Shown here one piece after another: positions 9,416 through 21,930 of a stretch of DNA of 64,000 nucleotides; the first letter of the stretch is position 1, and every line of letters begins with the position of its first letter. The stretch comes from JAWKUK01 sp964402175 (GTDB lineage Bacteria; Planctomycetota; UBA1135; GCA-002686595), in contig CAYOBN010000020.1 of NCBI GenBank assembly GCA_964402175.1, positions 6,027 through 70,026 of the forward strand. The letters are read 5' to 3'. The position numbers and the translations under genes are program-made. The notes beneath the pieces were generated by a model. It was not told the DNA's origin. It saw nothing but the letters and a program-made list of their open reading frames with translations, and did not search any database.

Positions 9416-9444
9416 TTCACTGGGCACCCTCGAATCCCTATCCT
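9416..9444 (+). promoter_or_regulatory. Candidate promoter of the act/cox operon
   Basis: TTCACT and TATCCT with a 17-bp spacer, about 205 nt before the actA ATG. The -10 matches the TATCYT form also seen before regA and tRNA-Glu in this window. Visual match only. Confidence 0.4.
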
Positions 9445-9648
9445 TCTGCGCGTCGATCCCCACGCTCGACGTCCCGAGTCCGCACCCGAGCTCCCCCCGA
9501 GCGAGCGCCCCGCACGGCGCCCGCGCGCTCACAGCAGACCTCTGGTCGTCGCTCCGTTCGGGCCCGATCTCCCTCTCCCGGCGTCCCCCTCCTGCGGCCC
9601 CGCACACGGCCCTGGGATGCGCGCCGCGACTCACCGAGGCGACACTCC

Positions 9649-10299
9649 ATGGCAGCGTTCCACTTCCCTCGCTGGACGAACCACCTGTTCTATCTGATCC
9701 CCGCTGGCGCCCTCGGGGGTGCCGTGTACGCGGTGGTCCTCGTGTGGTTCGGCTTCTCTCCGAAGACCCTCGCGGTCGGTTATGCGCCGGAGCAGCCGGT
9801 CGCGTTCAGCCACGCGCTGCACGCGGGTCAGCTCGGCCTCGACTGCCGCTACTGCCACAACACCGTGGAATCGAGCGCGCACGCGGCGGTTCCGCCCGCG
9901 GCGACGTGCATGAACTGCCACGAGAAGCTGCACAACGACAGCCCGCGGCTGGAGCTCGTGCGCGACTCGTATGCGACGGGTGAGGCGGTCAAGTGGGTGC
10001 GTGTGCACGACCTCGCGGACTACGCGTACTTCGACCACAGCGCGCACGTGAACCGCGGCATCGGCTGCGTGTCGTGCCACGGCCGCATCGACCAGATGGA
10101 GGTCGTGACGCAGCAGGAGCCCCTCTCGATGGGCTGGTGCCTCGAGTGCCACCGCAACCCCGAGCCGCACCTGCGCCCCCTCGATCAGATCACGAACATG
10201 ACGTGGACGGCCCCGGTGGACGCAGCCGAAGCGGCCGCGCTCCAGCAGGTCGTCGACAAGGCGCATCCGCAGGAGTCCTGCTCCACCTGCCACCGCTGA
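9649..10299 (+). CDS. actA: Alternative complex III subunit ActA, pentaheme cytochrome c
   Basis: 216 residues: an N-terminal membrane anchor (residues ~13-36) then a periplasmic domain with five CxxCH heme motifs in order: CRYCH, CMNCH, CVSCH, CLECH and CSTCH. Together with the NrfD-like and MoCo-like genes that follow, this defines the pentaheme subunit of ACIII, which passes electrons from quinol oxidation to the monoheme subunit and the oxidase. The ATG at 9649 places the anchor at the N-terminus; the upstream frame is open but lacks homology. First gene of the respiratory operon. Confidence 0.95.
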   Translation: MAAFHFPRWTNHLFYLIPAGALGGAVYAVVLVWFGFSPKTLAVGYAPEQPVAFSHALHAGQLGLDCRYCHNTVESSAHAAVPPAATCMNCHEKLHNDSPRLELVRDSYATGEAVKWVRVHDLADYAYFDHSAHVNRGIGCVSCHGRIDQMEVVTQQEPLSMGWCLECHRNPEPHLRPLDQITNMTWTAPVDAAEAAALQQVVDKAHPQESCSTCHR

Positions 10300-10375
10300 G
10301 CCGCGAGGCGCGCGCCCTTCCCCCCGAACACGCTTCACACGCTGCACCACCCGCCCTGCGCCGCTGGGCACGACG

Positions 10376-13300
10376 ATGAGCCACCACCATCACGACGATC
10401 CCGCCAGCGCCCACGAGGCGCTCGCGGTCAGCGACCTGAACCCGGGCGCCACGGGGCGCCCCGGCGTCTGGCGCTCGCTAGCGGAGTTCCAGGGCGACGC
10501 CGCCGTCGCCGCGTACGCGAAGCGCGAGTTCCCGACCGACGACTTCGACCGCCTCGTCGAGCTCGGTGACCTCGAGGCCGGCGGGCCGGAGAACCCGGGC
10601 CGCCGCCGCTTCATGCAGATCCTCGGCGCGTCGGCCGCCCTCGCGGGCGCGTCGAGCTGCCGTTGGGAGCGCGAGGAGATCGTCGAGCCCGGCATCCGCC
10701 CCGAGGACGCGCCCCCCGGGCAGCGCCTCGTGTTCTCGACGGTGATGGACCTCGCCGGCACCGCGCGCCCCGTGCGCGTCGAGCAGGTCGACGGCCGCCC
10801 GATCAAGGTCGAGCCGAACGCGCTCACCGGCGGCGGCACCGACGTCTTCTCGCAGGCGGCGATCCTCGGGTTCTACGACCCGGACCGCAGCCGCGAGGTC
10901 GTGCGCGGCGCGACGCCCAGCGCGTGGAGCGCGGCGCTCGAAGCGCTGCGCGCGGCGGCCCAAGGGGGCCGCGCGGCGGTGCTCGCGTCGACGAGCTCCT
11001 CGCCGACCCTGCACCGCCTGGCGGCGGACGCGACGGCGGCGGGTGTGCGCTGGGTGTGGTACTCGCCCCTCGACCGCGACCACGCGAACGCCGGCGCCAA
11101 GCTGGCCTTCGGGCGCGCGCTGCGCACGCAGGTCGACCTGCGCCAGGCGGACGTCGTGCTGAGCCTCGACGCCGACTTCCAGCGCGACCACGCGGACGCG
11201 CTGAACCTCGCGCAGGCCCTCGGTTCGCGGCGCATGCCCGAGGCCGGTTCGATGTCGCGCATCTACGCCGTCGAGGCGCGCTTCACGTCCTCCGGCATCT
11301 CGGCGGACCACCGCCTGCCGCTGCGCGCCAGCGACGTCGGCGCGTTCCTCGAGCTCGTGGAAGCACAGGTCGCCGGTAGCGCGCCGAGCGCCGCGGCCAG
11401 CGCGCTCGCTGCGCAGGGCCGCGTCGGCATGTTCGCCGAAGCGCTCGCGGACGACCTGAAGGTCGCGGGCGCGCGCAGCGCCATCGTCGTCGGCGACGGC
11501 CAGCCCGCCGAGGTGCACGCCCGCGTGCACGGCCTCCTGGCGCGCCTCGGCGCGGTCGGCACGACGACGCACTACACGGAAGAGCCCCTCGCGGGCGCGG
11601 GCGCCGAGGCGTTGAAGGGCCTCGTCGACGCGCTGAACGGCGGACAGGTCGACAGCCTCGTGATCCTCGAGGGCAACCCGGTGTACGACGCGCCGGCGGG
11701 CCTCGGGTTCGCGGCGGCGCTGGCCAAGGCCAAGACGGTCGCGCACCTCTCGCTCTACAACGACGAGACGAGCGCGGCGGTCCTGGCCCAGGGCGGCTGG
11801 CACCTGCCGGCGGCGCACTGGCTGGAAGCCTGGGGCGACGCGCGCTCCTTCGACGGCACCGTGCACGTCGCGCAGCCGCTCATCCTGCCGCTCTACGGCG
11901 GCAAGAGCGCGGTCGAGGTCGTCGCGGCGATGCTCGGTCAAGACACGACGGGCGAGGCCCTCGTGCGCGCCACGTTCGCGAACCTGCCCGCGGCCGGTGA
12001 CGGCTCGGGCGACGTCGATGGCCGCTGGCGGCGCGCGCTGCACGACGGTCTCGTCGCCGGCACGGCCTTCCAGCGCCAGACCCCGAGCGTCGGCGCTGGC
12101 GCGGCAGCGGCCATCGCCGCGGGCGCCGCGGGCCTCGAGCTCAACGTCTTCGCTTGCCCGAAGGTGCTCGACGGGCGCTTCGCCAACAACGGCTGGCTGC
12201 AGGAGCTGCCGGACGCGGTCACGAAGCTCACGTGGGACAACGCGCTCTGCCTCGGTGTGAAGACCGCGGCGAAGCTCGGGCTGACCACGGGTGAGATGGC
12301 GCGGGTCACGGTCGGCGGCAAGTCGGTCGAGGCGGTCGCCTACGTCATGGTGGGCCACGCCGAGGAGTCCCTGTCGATCGCGCTCGGTTACGGGCGCACC
12401 TCGGCCGGTGTGATCGCGGGCTTCAAGGCGACGGACGTCGACTCGGTCGGCTTCAACGCCTACCCGCTGACCGGCACCAGCGCGCGCGCCACGCTCGCTG
12501 GGGCGACCGTGCAGAAGGCGGCGGGCACCCGCAAGCTGGCTTCGACGCAGGAGCACCACCTCATCGACGCCATCGGGATGTCGGGCCGCGCCGAGCGCCT
12601 GCCGATCCTGGCGCGCGAGGGCACGCTCGACGAGTACCAGAAGGACCCGGAGTTCGCGAAGCACCGGATCCACCTGCCGAAGAACATGCGCTCGCTGTTC
12701 GACACCGTCGAGTACGACGGTGACCACCAGTGGGGGATGACGATCGACCTCGCGGCGTGCAACGGCTGCAACGCGTGTGTCATCGCTTGCCAGTCGGAGA
12801 ACAACATCCCGATCGTCGGCAAGGAAGCGGTCCAGCGCGGCCGCGAGATGCACTGGATGCGCGTCGACTTCTACTTCCAGGGCGACGCCGAGGAAGCGGA
12901 CACGGTCGATGCGGTCAGCCAGCCGGTGAACTGCCTGCAGTGCGAGAACGCGCCCTGCGAGCAGGTCTGCCCGGTGGCCGCCACCGTTCACTCCCAGGAG
13001 GGGCTGAACGACATGGTGTACAACCGCTGCATCGGCACCCGTTACTGCGGCAACAACTGCCCGGTCAAGGTCCGCCGCTTCAACTACTTCCACTACACCA
13101 AGTTCATGGACAAGCCGGGGAACAAGGTCCTCCAGCTCGCCCAGAACCCGGACGTCACCGTCCGCGCCCGCGGTGTGATGGAGAAGTGCACCTACTGCGT
13201 CCAGCGCATCTCGGCCGCGCGCATCAAGGCGCGCAACGCCGGTCGCACGGTCGCGGACGGCGAGGTCGTGACGGCGTGCCAGTCGGCGTGCCCGCCGAAC

Positions 13301-13537
13301 GCGATCACCTTCGGCAACATCAAGGACGAGTCCTCGGCGATCGCGAAGAAGCGCAAGACTCCGCGCGCCTACGCGATGCTCGAAGAGCTCAACATCCGCC
13401 CGCGCACCCTCTACATGGCGAAGGTCAGCAACCTGAACCCCAAACTCGCCGCGGGCATGAAACAAGGTGCCATCCACGCGGACACCGTGCCTAAGGCGCA
13501 CGGGCACCACGGTGAAGAGAAAGGAGCCGGGCACTAG
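10376..13537 (+). CDS. actB: Alternative complex III subunit ActB, MoCo-like domain fused to four-cluster ferredoxin
   Basis: 1053 residues. The N-terminal ~100 residues include a Tat-like 'GRRRFMQILGAS' and a following Cys, suggesting export as a folded protein. The middle part (about 110-750) resembles the molybdopterin oxidoreductase fold, which in ActB lacks the cofactor. The C-terminal part has four Cys groups: 'CNGCNACVIAC' from Cys795, 'CLQCENAPCEQVC', 'CIGTRYCGNNC' and 'CTYC...CQSAC', fitting three [4Fe-4S] and one [3Fe-4S] centre. It takes electrons from quinol through the ActC side and passes them to hemes. Confidence 0.96.
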   Translation: MSHHHHDDPASAHEALAVSDLNPGATGRPGVWRSLAEFQGDAAVAAYAKREFPTDDFDRLVELGDLEAGGPENPGRRRFMQILGASAALAGASSCRWEREEIVEPGIRPEDAPPGQRLVFSTVMDLAGTARPVRVEQVDGRPIKVEPNALTGGGTDVFSQAAILGFYDPDRSREVVRGATPSAWSAALEALRAAAQGGRAAVLASTSSSPTLHRLAADATAAGVRWVWYSPLDRDHANAGAKLAFGRALRTQVDLRQADVVLSLDADFQRDHADALNLAQALGSRRMPEAGSMSRIYAVEARFTSSGISADHRLPLRASDVGAFLELVEAQVAGSAPSAAASALAAQGRVGMFAEALADDLKVAGARSAIVVGDGQPAEVHARVHGLLARLGAVGTTTHYTEEPLAGAGAEALKGLVDALNGGQVDSLVILEGNPVYDAPAGLGFAAALAKAKTVAHLSLYNDETSAAVLAQGGWHLPAAHWLEAWGDARSFDGTVHVAQPLILPLYGGKSAVEVVAAMLGQDTTGEALVRATFANLPAAGDGSGDVDGRWRRALHDGLVAGTAFQRQTPSVGAGAAAAIAAGAAGLELNVFACPKVLDGRFANNGWLQELPDAVTKLTWDNALCLGVKTAAKLGLTTGEMARVTVGGKSVEAVAYVMVGHAEESLSIALGYGRTSAGVIAGFKATDVDSVGFNAYPLTGTSARATLAGATVQKAAGTRKLASTQEHHLIDAIGMSGRAERLPILAREGTLDEYQKDPEFAKHRIHLPKNMRSLFDTVEYDGDHQWGMTIDLAACNGCNACVIACQSENNIPIVGKEAVQRGREMHWMRVDFYFQGDAEEADTVDAVSQPVNCLQCENAPCEQVCPVAATVHSQEGLNDMVYNRCIGTRYCGNNCPVKVRRFNYFHYTKFMDKPGNKVLQLAQNPDVTVRARGVMEKCTYCVQRISAARIKARNAGRTVADGEVVTACQSACPPNAITFGNIKDESSAIAKKRKTPRAYAMLEELNIRPRTLYMAKVSNLNPKLAAGMKQGAIHADTVPKAHGHHGEEKGAGH

Positions 13538-13554
13538 TCCCGACGGAGACACCC

Positions 13555-15004
13555 ATGGCGATCACCGATCCCACCGTGCAGCTCGGCGGCCAAGACCCGC
13601 GCGTGCGTCCCAAGCTCGTCGAGGGCAACAATGACTTCACCTCGGTCACCCAGATGGTGGCCGGGATCCCGGAGCAGCCGGTCGAGAAGACCGACAAGCT
13701 CTGGATCGCGCTCTTCACCGCTTCGCTCGGTGTGCTCGGGTTGCTGGGCGTCTGCCTGGCCTACCTGATCACGACCGGGGTCGGCGTGTGGGGCAACAAC
13801 AACCCCGTGTTCTGGGGCTGGCCCATCGTGAACTTCGTGTTCTGGGTCGGCATCGGTCACGCGGGCACGCTCATCTCTGCGGTGCTCTACCTGACGCGTC
13901 AGAACTGGCGCACGGCGGTGAACCGCTCTGCGGAGGCGATGACGATCTTCGCCGTCATCTGCGCGGGCATGTTCCCGGGCGTGCACGTCGGCCGCATCTG
14001 GGTGGCCTACTGGCTCGCGCCGCTGCCCAACCAGATGAGCATGTGGCCGAACTTCCGCAGCCCGCTGCTGTGGGACGTGTTCGCGGTCAGCACCTACTTC
14101 TCGGTGTCGCTCGTCTTCTGGTACATGGGCATGGTCCCTGACCTGGCGACGCTGCGCGACCGCTCCACGAACAAGTGGCGGCGCATGATCTACGGCGCCC
14201 TCTCGCTGGGTTGGACGGGTTCGTCGCGCCACTGGCACGTCTACGAGCGCGCGTACCTGATCCTCGCCGCGCTGGCCACGCCGCTCGTGCTCTCCGTGCA
14301 CTCGGTCGTGTCCTTCGACTTCGCCGTGTCGCAGCTCCCCGGCTGGCACACGACGATCTTCCCCCCGTACTTCGTCGCGGGCGCCATCTTCTCCGGGTTC
14401 GCCATGGTGCTGACCCTGATGATCCCGGCGCGCCAGTACTTCAACCTCGGCCACATCATCACGATGACGCACATCGATGTGATGTGCCGCATCCTGCTCG
14501 CGACCGGCATGCTCGTCGGCTACGCGTACATGATCGAGTTCTTCGTCGCCTGGTACGGCGGCGTGATGTACGAGAAGTTCGCGTTCGTCAACCGGGCCTT
14601 CGGGAACTACTGGTGGGCGTACTGGATCATGGTGTCCTGCAACGTGATCTTCCCGCAGCTCTTCTGGAGCAAGAAGCTGCGGCGCAACCTCGGGGTGGTC
14701 ATGCTCGTCAGCATCACGACGAACATCGGCATGTGGTTCGAGCGCTTCGTGATCACGGTCACGTCGCTCAGCCGCGACTTCCTGCCCTCGAGCTGGGCCT
14801 ACTTCACCCCGACCTGGGTCGACGTCTGCACCTTCATCGGGTCCTTCGGCCTCTTCTCCACGCTCTTCCTGCTCTTCATCCGCTTCCTGCCCTTCGTGGC
14901 GATGTCCGAGGTCAAGATCGTGATGCCGGCGGCCCACGCGGGGCATGGCAAGGGTCACGGTCACGGCGACCACGGTCACGGCAAGCACGGGGAGGTTTCG
15001 CACC

Positions 15005-15012
<8 letters not shown>
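13555..15012 (+). CDS. actC: Alternative complex III subunit ActC, NrfD-like quinol-binding membrane protein
   Basis: 485 residues with about ten hydrophobic segments, of the NrfD/PsrC family. Recognisable blocks are 'FWVGIGHAGTLISAVL', 'GMFPGVHVGR', 'SRHWHVYERAYL' and 'GWHTTIFPPYFVAGAI'. In ACIII this subunit forms the quinol site. The C-terminus is a His/Gly-rich tail ('HGKGHGHGDHGHGKHG') that could bind metal, perhaps copper, but may be a simple linker. The ATG is 17 nt after actB; its 3' end overlaps the next gene by 8 nt. Confidence 0.96.
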
Positions 15013-16363
<1,351 letters not shown>

Positions 16364-16365
16364 CC

Positions 16366-17658
16366 ATGCAGGCACACGTTTCCATTCCGTCCCGTGAGCA
16401 GGTGATGGCGCGCGGGCTCGCGAAGCCCGCGACCGCTGCGCTCGCGATCGGCATCATCGGGCTGCTCGGCACGGTCGGGTACGCCTACTCCGGTATGGCC
16501 GGCGAGTGGGTGGGTGAGTCCAAGTACCACCTCGCGCCCTTCGGCACCGCGAACATGGGGCACTCGCTCCTCGTCGCGATCCTCTGGGCGCTCGGCATCT
16601 GCCTCGGCGGCCTCTTCTTCGTCATCCTGCAGCACCTCACGACGGCCGGTTGGTCCGTGGTCGTGCGTCGGGTGGGTGAAGGGGTCACGGCGGGCCTCGT
16701 GCCGCTCTTCCTGCTCGTGATGGGCGTCTGCGTCGTGCCGACGCTGATGGGCTCGTCGTTCCTGTACGACTGGGCGAGCCACGACTTCGCCCACGACCAC
16801 CCGCTGGTCGAGCACAAACACGCCTACCTCAACCCGACGTTCTTCGCGATCCGCATCGCGGCGTACTTCCTGATCTGGATCGGCCTCGCGCGCTTCTACT
16901 CGAAGCACTCGGTCGCCCAGGACCAGGACCAGGACCCGCGCCGCACGCTGAAGATGCAGAAGATCAGCGGCTTCGCGATGGTGGTCTTCGCGCTGACCGC
17001 GACGTTCGCGGCCTTCGACCTGTCGATGACGCTGAACCCCGAGTGGTTCAGCACCATGTACGGCGTCTACTTCTTCGCCGGCGCGTTCTGGTCGTTCAAC
17101 GCGGTGCTCGCGCTCCTGACCCTCTGGTTCGAGAAGCGCGGTCAGCTCAAGGGCGTCGTGACGGTCGAGCACTACCACGACATCGGGAAGTTCCTCTTCG
17201 CGTTCACCTTCTTCTGGAGCTACGTCGCGTTCAGCCAGTTCATGCTGTACTGGTACGCGGACATCCCGGAGGAAACGGGCTGGTTGCACTACCGTATGTG
17301 GGGGACCTGGACGGGCCTCTCGCTCGCGCTGGCGGCCGGGCACTTCCTGATCCCGATGCTGGGCCTCCTGTCCCGGCACGTGAAGCGGCACCGCGCGGTG
17401 CTCGGCTTCTGGGCGGTGTACTGCCTCGTGTTCCACTACGTCGACATGTACTGGAACGTGATGCCCGAGCTGCACAACGGTGTGCCGCAGCAGGACCCGG
17501 CGCTCGTGCCGGCGACCTGGAGCCCCATGGACCTCACCGCGCTCGTCGGTGTGGCGGGGATCGTGTTGTTCGCCATCCTGAAGCGCTTCGACGGTCAGTC
17601 GGTCCTCGCGATCGGTGACCCGCGCCTCCCCGAGTCGATGAAGTTCGAGAACTTCTAG
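16366..17658 (+). CDS. actF: Alternative complex III subunit ActF, NrfD-like membrane protein
   Basis: 430 residues and about ten TM segments, a paralogue of ActC. Characteristic blocks are 'SKYHLAPFGTANMGHSLLVA', 'YSKHSVAQDQDQDP' and 'FHYVDMYWNVMPEL'. The ATG at 16366 starts just after the actD-actE stop. In ACIII structures ActC and ActF sit as a pair in the membrane; ActF has no bound quinone and may take part in proton movement. It ends 10 nt before a small membrane protein gene. Confidence 0.95.
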   Translation: MQAHVSIPSREQVMARGLAKPATAALAIGIIGLLGTVGYAYSGMAGEWVGESKYHLAPFGTANMGHSLLVAILWALGICLGGLFFVILQHLTTAGWSVVVRRVGEGVTAGLVPLFLLVMGVCVVPTLMGSSFLYDWASHDFAHDHPLVEHKHAYLNPTFFAIRIAAYFLIWIGLARFYSKHSVAQDQDQDPRRTLKMQKISGFAMVVFALTATFAAFDLSMTLNPEWFSTMYGVYFFAGAFWSFNAVLALLTLWFEKRGQLKGVVTVEHYHDIGKFLFAFTFFWSYVAFSQFMLYWYADIPEETGWLHYRMWGTWTGLSLALAAGHFLIPMLGLLSRHVKRHRAVLGFWAVYCLVFHYVDMYWNVMPELHNGVPQQDPALVPATWSPMDLTALVGVAGIVLFAILKRFDGQSVLAIGDPRLPESMKFENF

Positions 17659-17668
17659 GAGCACAGCC

Positions 17669-18043
17669 ATGGGTTCTTCCAGCAACGCCCACCCCGCCGA
17701 GCATCCGAACCGGGAGATCGAGGAGGACGTCCTCGCCGTCCCGACCGTCGCCTGGCTCGGGGTCATCGGGACGATCCTCATCGTCGCGTCGGTCCTGGCC
17801 CTGACGGGCATGTACTACCAGACGCAGCACAAGCTCGACCGCGAGCGCTACGCCGACGCCGACGCCCACGTGACCCCGGCCGAGGCGAAGGTCGCCGCGG
17901 ACCGCCAGGTCGTGGACGGGTACTACCGTGGGATCCCGTCACCGGACGGTGCACCCGCGGAGGGCGCCGATGCGAAGAGCTTTGTGTCGATCCCGGTCGC
18001 CGAGGGCAAGAAGAAGGTCCTCGAGCAGTACTCCCAGCGCTGA
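17669..18043 (+). CDS. Small single-TM protein of the ACIII/oxidase operon
   Basis: 124 residues with one TM (about 28-48, 'VAWLGVIGTILIVASVLAL') and a charged extracytoplasmic tail. No recognised domain. It has an AGGAG-like ribosome site ('ctaggagcacagccATG') formed partly by the actF stop codon. Its position between actF and SCO suggests an accessory ACIII subunit or an assembly factor, since some ACIII complexes carry extra small helices. That role is inferred from context only. Confidence 0.75.
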   Translation: MGSSSNAHPAEHPNREIEEDVLAVPTVAWLGVIGTILIVASVLALTGMYYQTQHKLDRERYADADAHVTPAEAKVAADRQVVDGYYRGIPSPDGAPAEGADAKSFVSIPVAEGKKKVLEQYSQR

Positions 18044-18051
18044 GCGTCAAG

Positions 18052-18957
18052 ATGTCGCGCCTCTCCACCCTCTCGCTCGTCGCAGCCGCCGTCCTCGGTG
18101 TGGGCACCCCTGTGCCCGCCCAGGTCGCCGGCAAGCCGATCGCGGCGCTCGAGGGGGTCGAGGTCGAACAGAAGCTCGGCGCGGAGCTGCCGCGGGACGC
18201 GCGCGTCGTGACGTCCGAGGGTCGCGAGGTGTCCCTCGGTGAGCTCTTCGACGGCTCGCTGCCGGCGGTCCTGACCCTCAACTACACGGACTGCCCGCAG
18301 CTCTGCAGCGTGCACCTGACGAAGCTCGTCGAGGCCCTCGCCGGGTTCTCGGACAAGCTCGCGCTGTCCGAGGGGTACCGCATCGTCACGGTCTCGATCG
18401 ACCACCGCGACACGCCCGAGAAGGCGGCGCGGATGAAGGACGAGTACGTGACGCGGCTGGCGACTGCAATCGCCGCGAATGCGCCCGAGTCCGGCCGCAC
18501 GGCGGCTCGGGAGGCCGCCGAGGCCGCCGCCCGCGCGGGCTGGACGTTTGTCGTCGCCGATGAAGCGACGATCCGGCGCATCGCCGACACCGTCGGCTTC
18601 GGTTTCAAGTGGCTGCCCGCCCAGCAGGAGTTCGCGCACCAAGCGGCGAACATCCTCTGCACGCCGGACGGTCGCGTGGCGCGGTACTTCGGCGGCCTCG
18701 ACGTGCTGCCGGGTGTGCTGCGCATGTCCCTGGTCGAAGCGAGCGAAGGCAAGGTCGGCTCGCTCTTCGACGGGATCTTCCTCTCGTGTTTCGTTTACGA
18801 CCCGCACCAGGGCTCCTACGCCCTCGCCGCGCGCCGCGTCATGAGCGCCGCCGGCGCGCTGATGGTGGTGGGGGTCCTCACAGGATTCTTCTTCCTCAAG
18901 CGCAGCGAAGCGAAGGCCGAGGCCGGCCGTCGCGCTGCAGGGGAGAGCGCCCGATGA
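18052..18957 (+). CDS. SCO1/SenC-family copper chaperone for cytochrome oxidase
   Basis: 301 residues: signal peptide (~1-23, 'AAAVLGVGTPVPAQ'), a thioredoxin-fold SCO domain with the copper-binding CxxxC in 'TDCPQLCSVHL', and the conserved His in 'EFAHQAAN'. Unlike classical SCO with an N-terminal anchor, a TM helix lies at the C-terminus ('AGALMVVGVLTGFFFL'), so the domain is tethered from the other end. It should load copper into the CuA site of the subunit II encoded next, with which it shares a 4-nt ATGA overlap. Confidence 0.93.
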   Translation: MSRLSTLSLVAAAVLGVGTPVPAQVAGKPIAALEGVEVEQKLGAELPRDARVVTSEGREVSLGELFDGSLPAVLTLNYTDCPQLCSVHLTKLVEALAGFSDKLALSEGYRIVTVSIDHRDTPEKAARMKDEYVTRLATAIAANAPESGRTAAREAAEAAARAGWTFVVADEATIRRIADTVGFGFKWLPAQQEFAHQAANILCTPDGRVARYFGGLDVLPGVLRMSLVEASEGKVGSLFDGIFLSCFVYDPHQGSYALAARRVMSAAGALMVVGVLTGFFFLKRSEAKAEAGRRAAGESAR

Positions 18958-20126
18958 TCGCCATGTCGATGAACCTGATCCAGGTTGCCGTCCTCGCGCT
19001 CGCGCCGCTGACCGCGGCGCCCGCCGTGGGCCTCGAGCCGGCCGCGTACGCCCAAGCGGCCACGCAGGAGACCCCGGCCCCCGCTGGGAACGCGTCCGCC
19101 CCCGCGGGCGAGGCCCTCGACCCGAACCGGGTCGCGCCGCACCTGCCGGAGTACGCGGACGAGATCCGCGATGGCTCCTTCTGGATGCCGGTCGCGGCCT
19201 CGCAACAGGCCGAGGACGTCGACGCGACGTTCAACTTCATCATGTGGATCAACTACGTCTTCACGGCGTTGATCCTCGCCCTCTTGGTGATCTTCGTCCT
19301 GAAGTACCGCCGGCGCCCGGGCATCGTCGCGGACCAGTCGATCACGCACAACACACCGATCGAGATCGTGTGGAGCGTGCTGCCGACGATCCTCGTCGCG
19401 GTGATCTTCTGGCAGGGGTACGTCACGTTCCTCGACCTGAAGACCCCGCCGAAGGACACGCTGCAGATCCGCGTCAGCGCGTACACCTGGGGTTGGAACT
19501 TCACCTACCCCGACGGGACGATGGTTCCGCAGCAGGTCGCCGTGCCGCAGGGCCGCCCGGTCGAGTTCATCATGTCCAGCAAGGACACGCTGCACTCGAT
19601 GCACCTGCCGGCGTTCCGCCAGAAGCAGGACGTGCTGCCGGACCGCTACACCAAGCTCTGGTTCCCGACGGAGCGCACCGGGAGCTACCGCATCTACTGC
19701 ACGGAGTACTGCGGTAAGGACCACTCCAACATGTACGCCCACCTGCAGATCCTGCCGCAGGCGGAGTTCGACAAGTGGTGGGCGATCTACAGCAACCCGC
19801 GCAACGGCGCCGATGGCCAGCCGCTGCCGGACCTCGCCTACGGCGAGAAGCTGTACACCTACTTCGCGTGCAGCTCCTGCCACACGCTGGACGGAGCCAA
19901 GAACACGGGTCCGAGCTTCCAGTTGACCGCCAAGGACTGGGGCAAGAACCGCGTGCTGACGAACGGCGAGGCCCTCGTCGACGAGGACTACGTGCGCCGC
20001 TCGATCCTCAATCCCCACAGCCAGTTGGTGCAGGGCTACGGCCCGCAGATGCCCGTCTTCAATTACCTCAGCGACGAGCAGATCTACTGCTTGACGCTCT
20101 TCATCAAGAACCTCAGCACCAACTGA
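18954..20126 (+). CDS. coxB: caa3-type cytochrome c oxidase subunit II with fused cytochrome c domain
   Basis: 390 residues from the ATG overlapping the SCO stop. Signal peptide, a Pro/Ala-rich linker, two TM helices (about 92-113 and 130-150), then the CuA domain with 'CTEYCGKDHSNM' and the upstream His in 'DTLHSMHLP'. The C-terminal ~95 residues add a cytochrome c with CSSCH and a Met in 'GPQMPVF', the mark of caa3 oxidases. Electrons therefore enter through a tethered heme, fitting direct transfer from ACIII. Confidence 0.96.
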   Translation: MIAMSMNLIQVAVLALAPLTAAPAVGLEPAAYAQAATQETPAPAGNASAPAGEALDPNRVAPHLPEYADEIRDGSFWMPVAASQQAEDVDATFNFIMWINYVFTALILALLVIFVLKYRRRPGIVADQSITHNTPIEIVWSVLPTILVAVIFWQGYVTFLDLKTPPKDTLQIRVSAYTWGWNFTYPDGTMVPQQVAVPQGRPVEFIMSSKDTLHSMHLPAFRQKQDVLPDRYTKLWFPTERTGSYRIYCTEYCGKDHSNMYAHLQILPQAEFDKWWAIYSNPRNGADGQPLPDLAYGEKLYTYFACSSCHTLDGAKNTGPSFQLTAKDWGKNRVLTNGEALVDEDYVRRSILNPHSQLVQGYGPQMPVFNYLSDEQIYCLTLFIKNLSTN

Positions 20127-20148
20127 CCCGGACCCGGAGACCAGAACG

Positions 20149-21849
<1,701 letters not shown>

Positions 21850-21871
21850 GCTCCTCCCTCCACCGTTCCCA

Positions 21872-21909
21872 CTGAGGGGCGCGCCCCGCCCGGCGCGCCC
21901 CATCCTCAG
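21872..21909 (+). terminator. Strong hairpin between coxA and coxC
   Basis: Perfect 10-bp stem GGGGCGCGCC/GGCGCGCCCC with a 6-nt loop (21876-21901), inside an outer CTGAG/CTCAG pair (21872-21876 overlapping the inner stem edge, and 21905-21909). No T tract follows. In mid-operon it may be a partial terminator or an mRNA-processing/stability element setting the I:III ratio. Confidence 0.6.
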
Positions 21910-21930
21910 GCACCTGCCCACCAACACCCC

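Larger units (their letters stand above)
8903..9648 (+). other. Non-coding stretch upstream of actA, interrupted by an assembly gap
   Basis: No credible gene. The first ~65 nt are ordinary GC-rich DNA, followed by poly-G/poly-C tracts around ten N. From ~9190 normal sequence resumes, with a short direct repeat 'gaccctgagacc' at ~9180-9212. A candidate promoter lies at 9416-9444, leaving a leader of about 200 nt before actA. The real distance between regA and actA is unknown because of the gap. Confidence 0.7.

Noticed and set aside
8643..9420. Gly/Pro/Arg-rich frames crossing the N gap
   Set aside because: They translate homopolymers and N; no start context or homology.
10478..13552. Long minus-strand frame opposite actB
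   Set aside because: Exact antisense of a conserved gene with no recognisable domain; typical GC-driven shadow.
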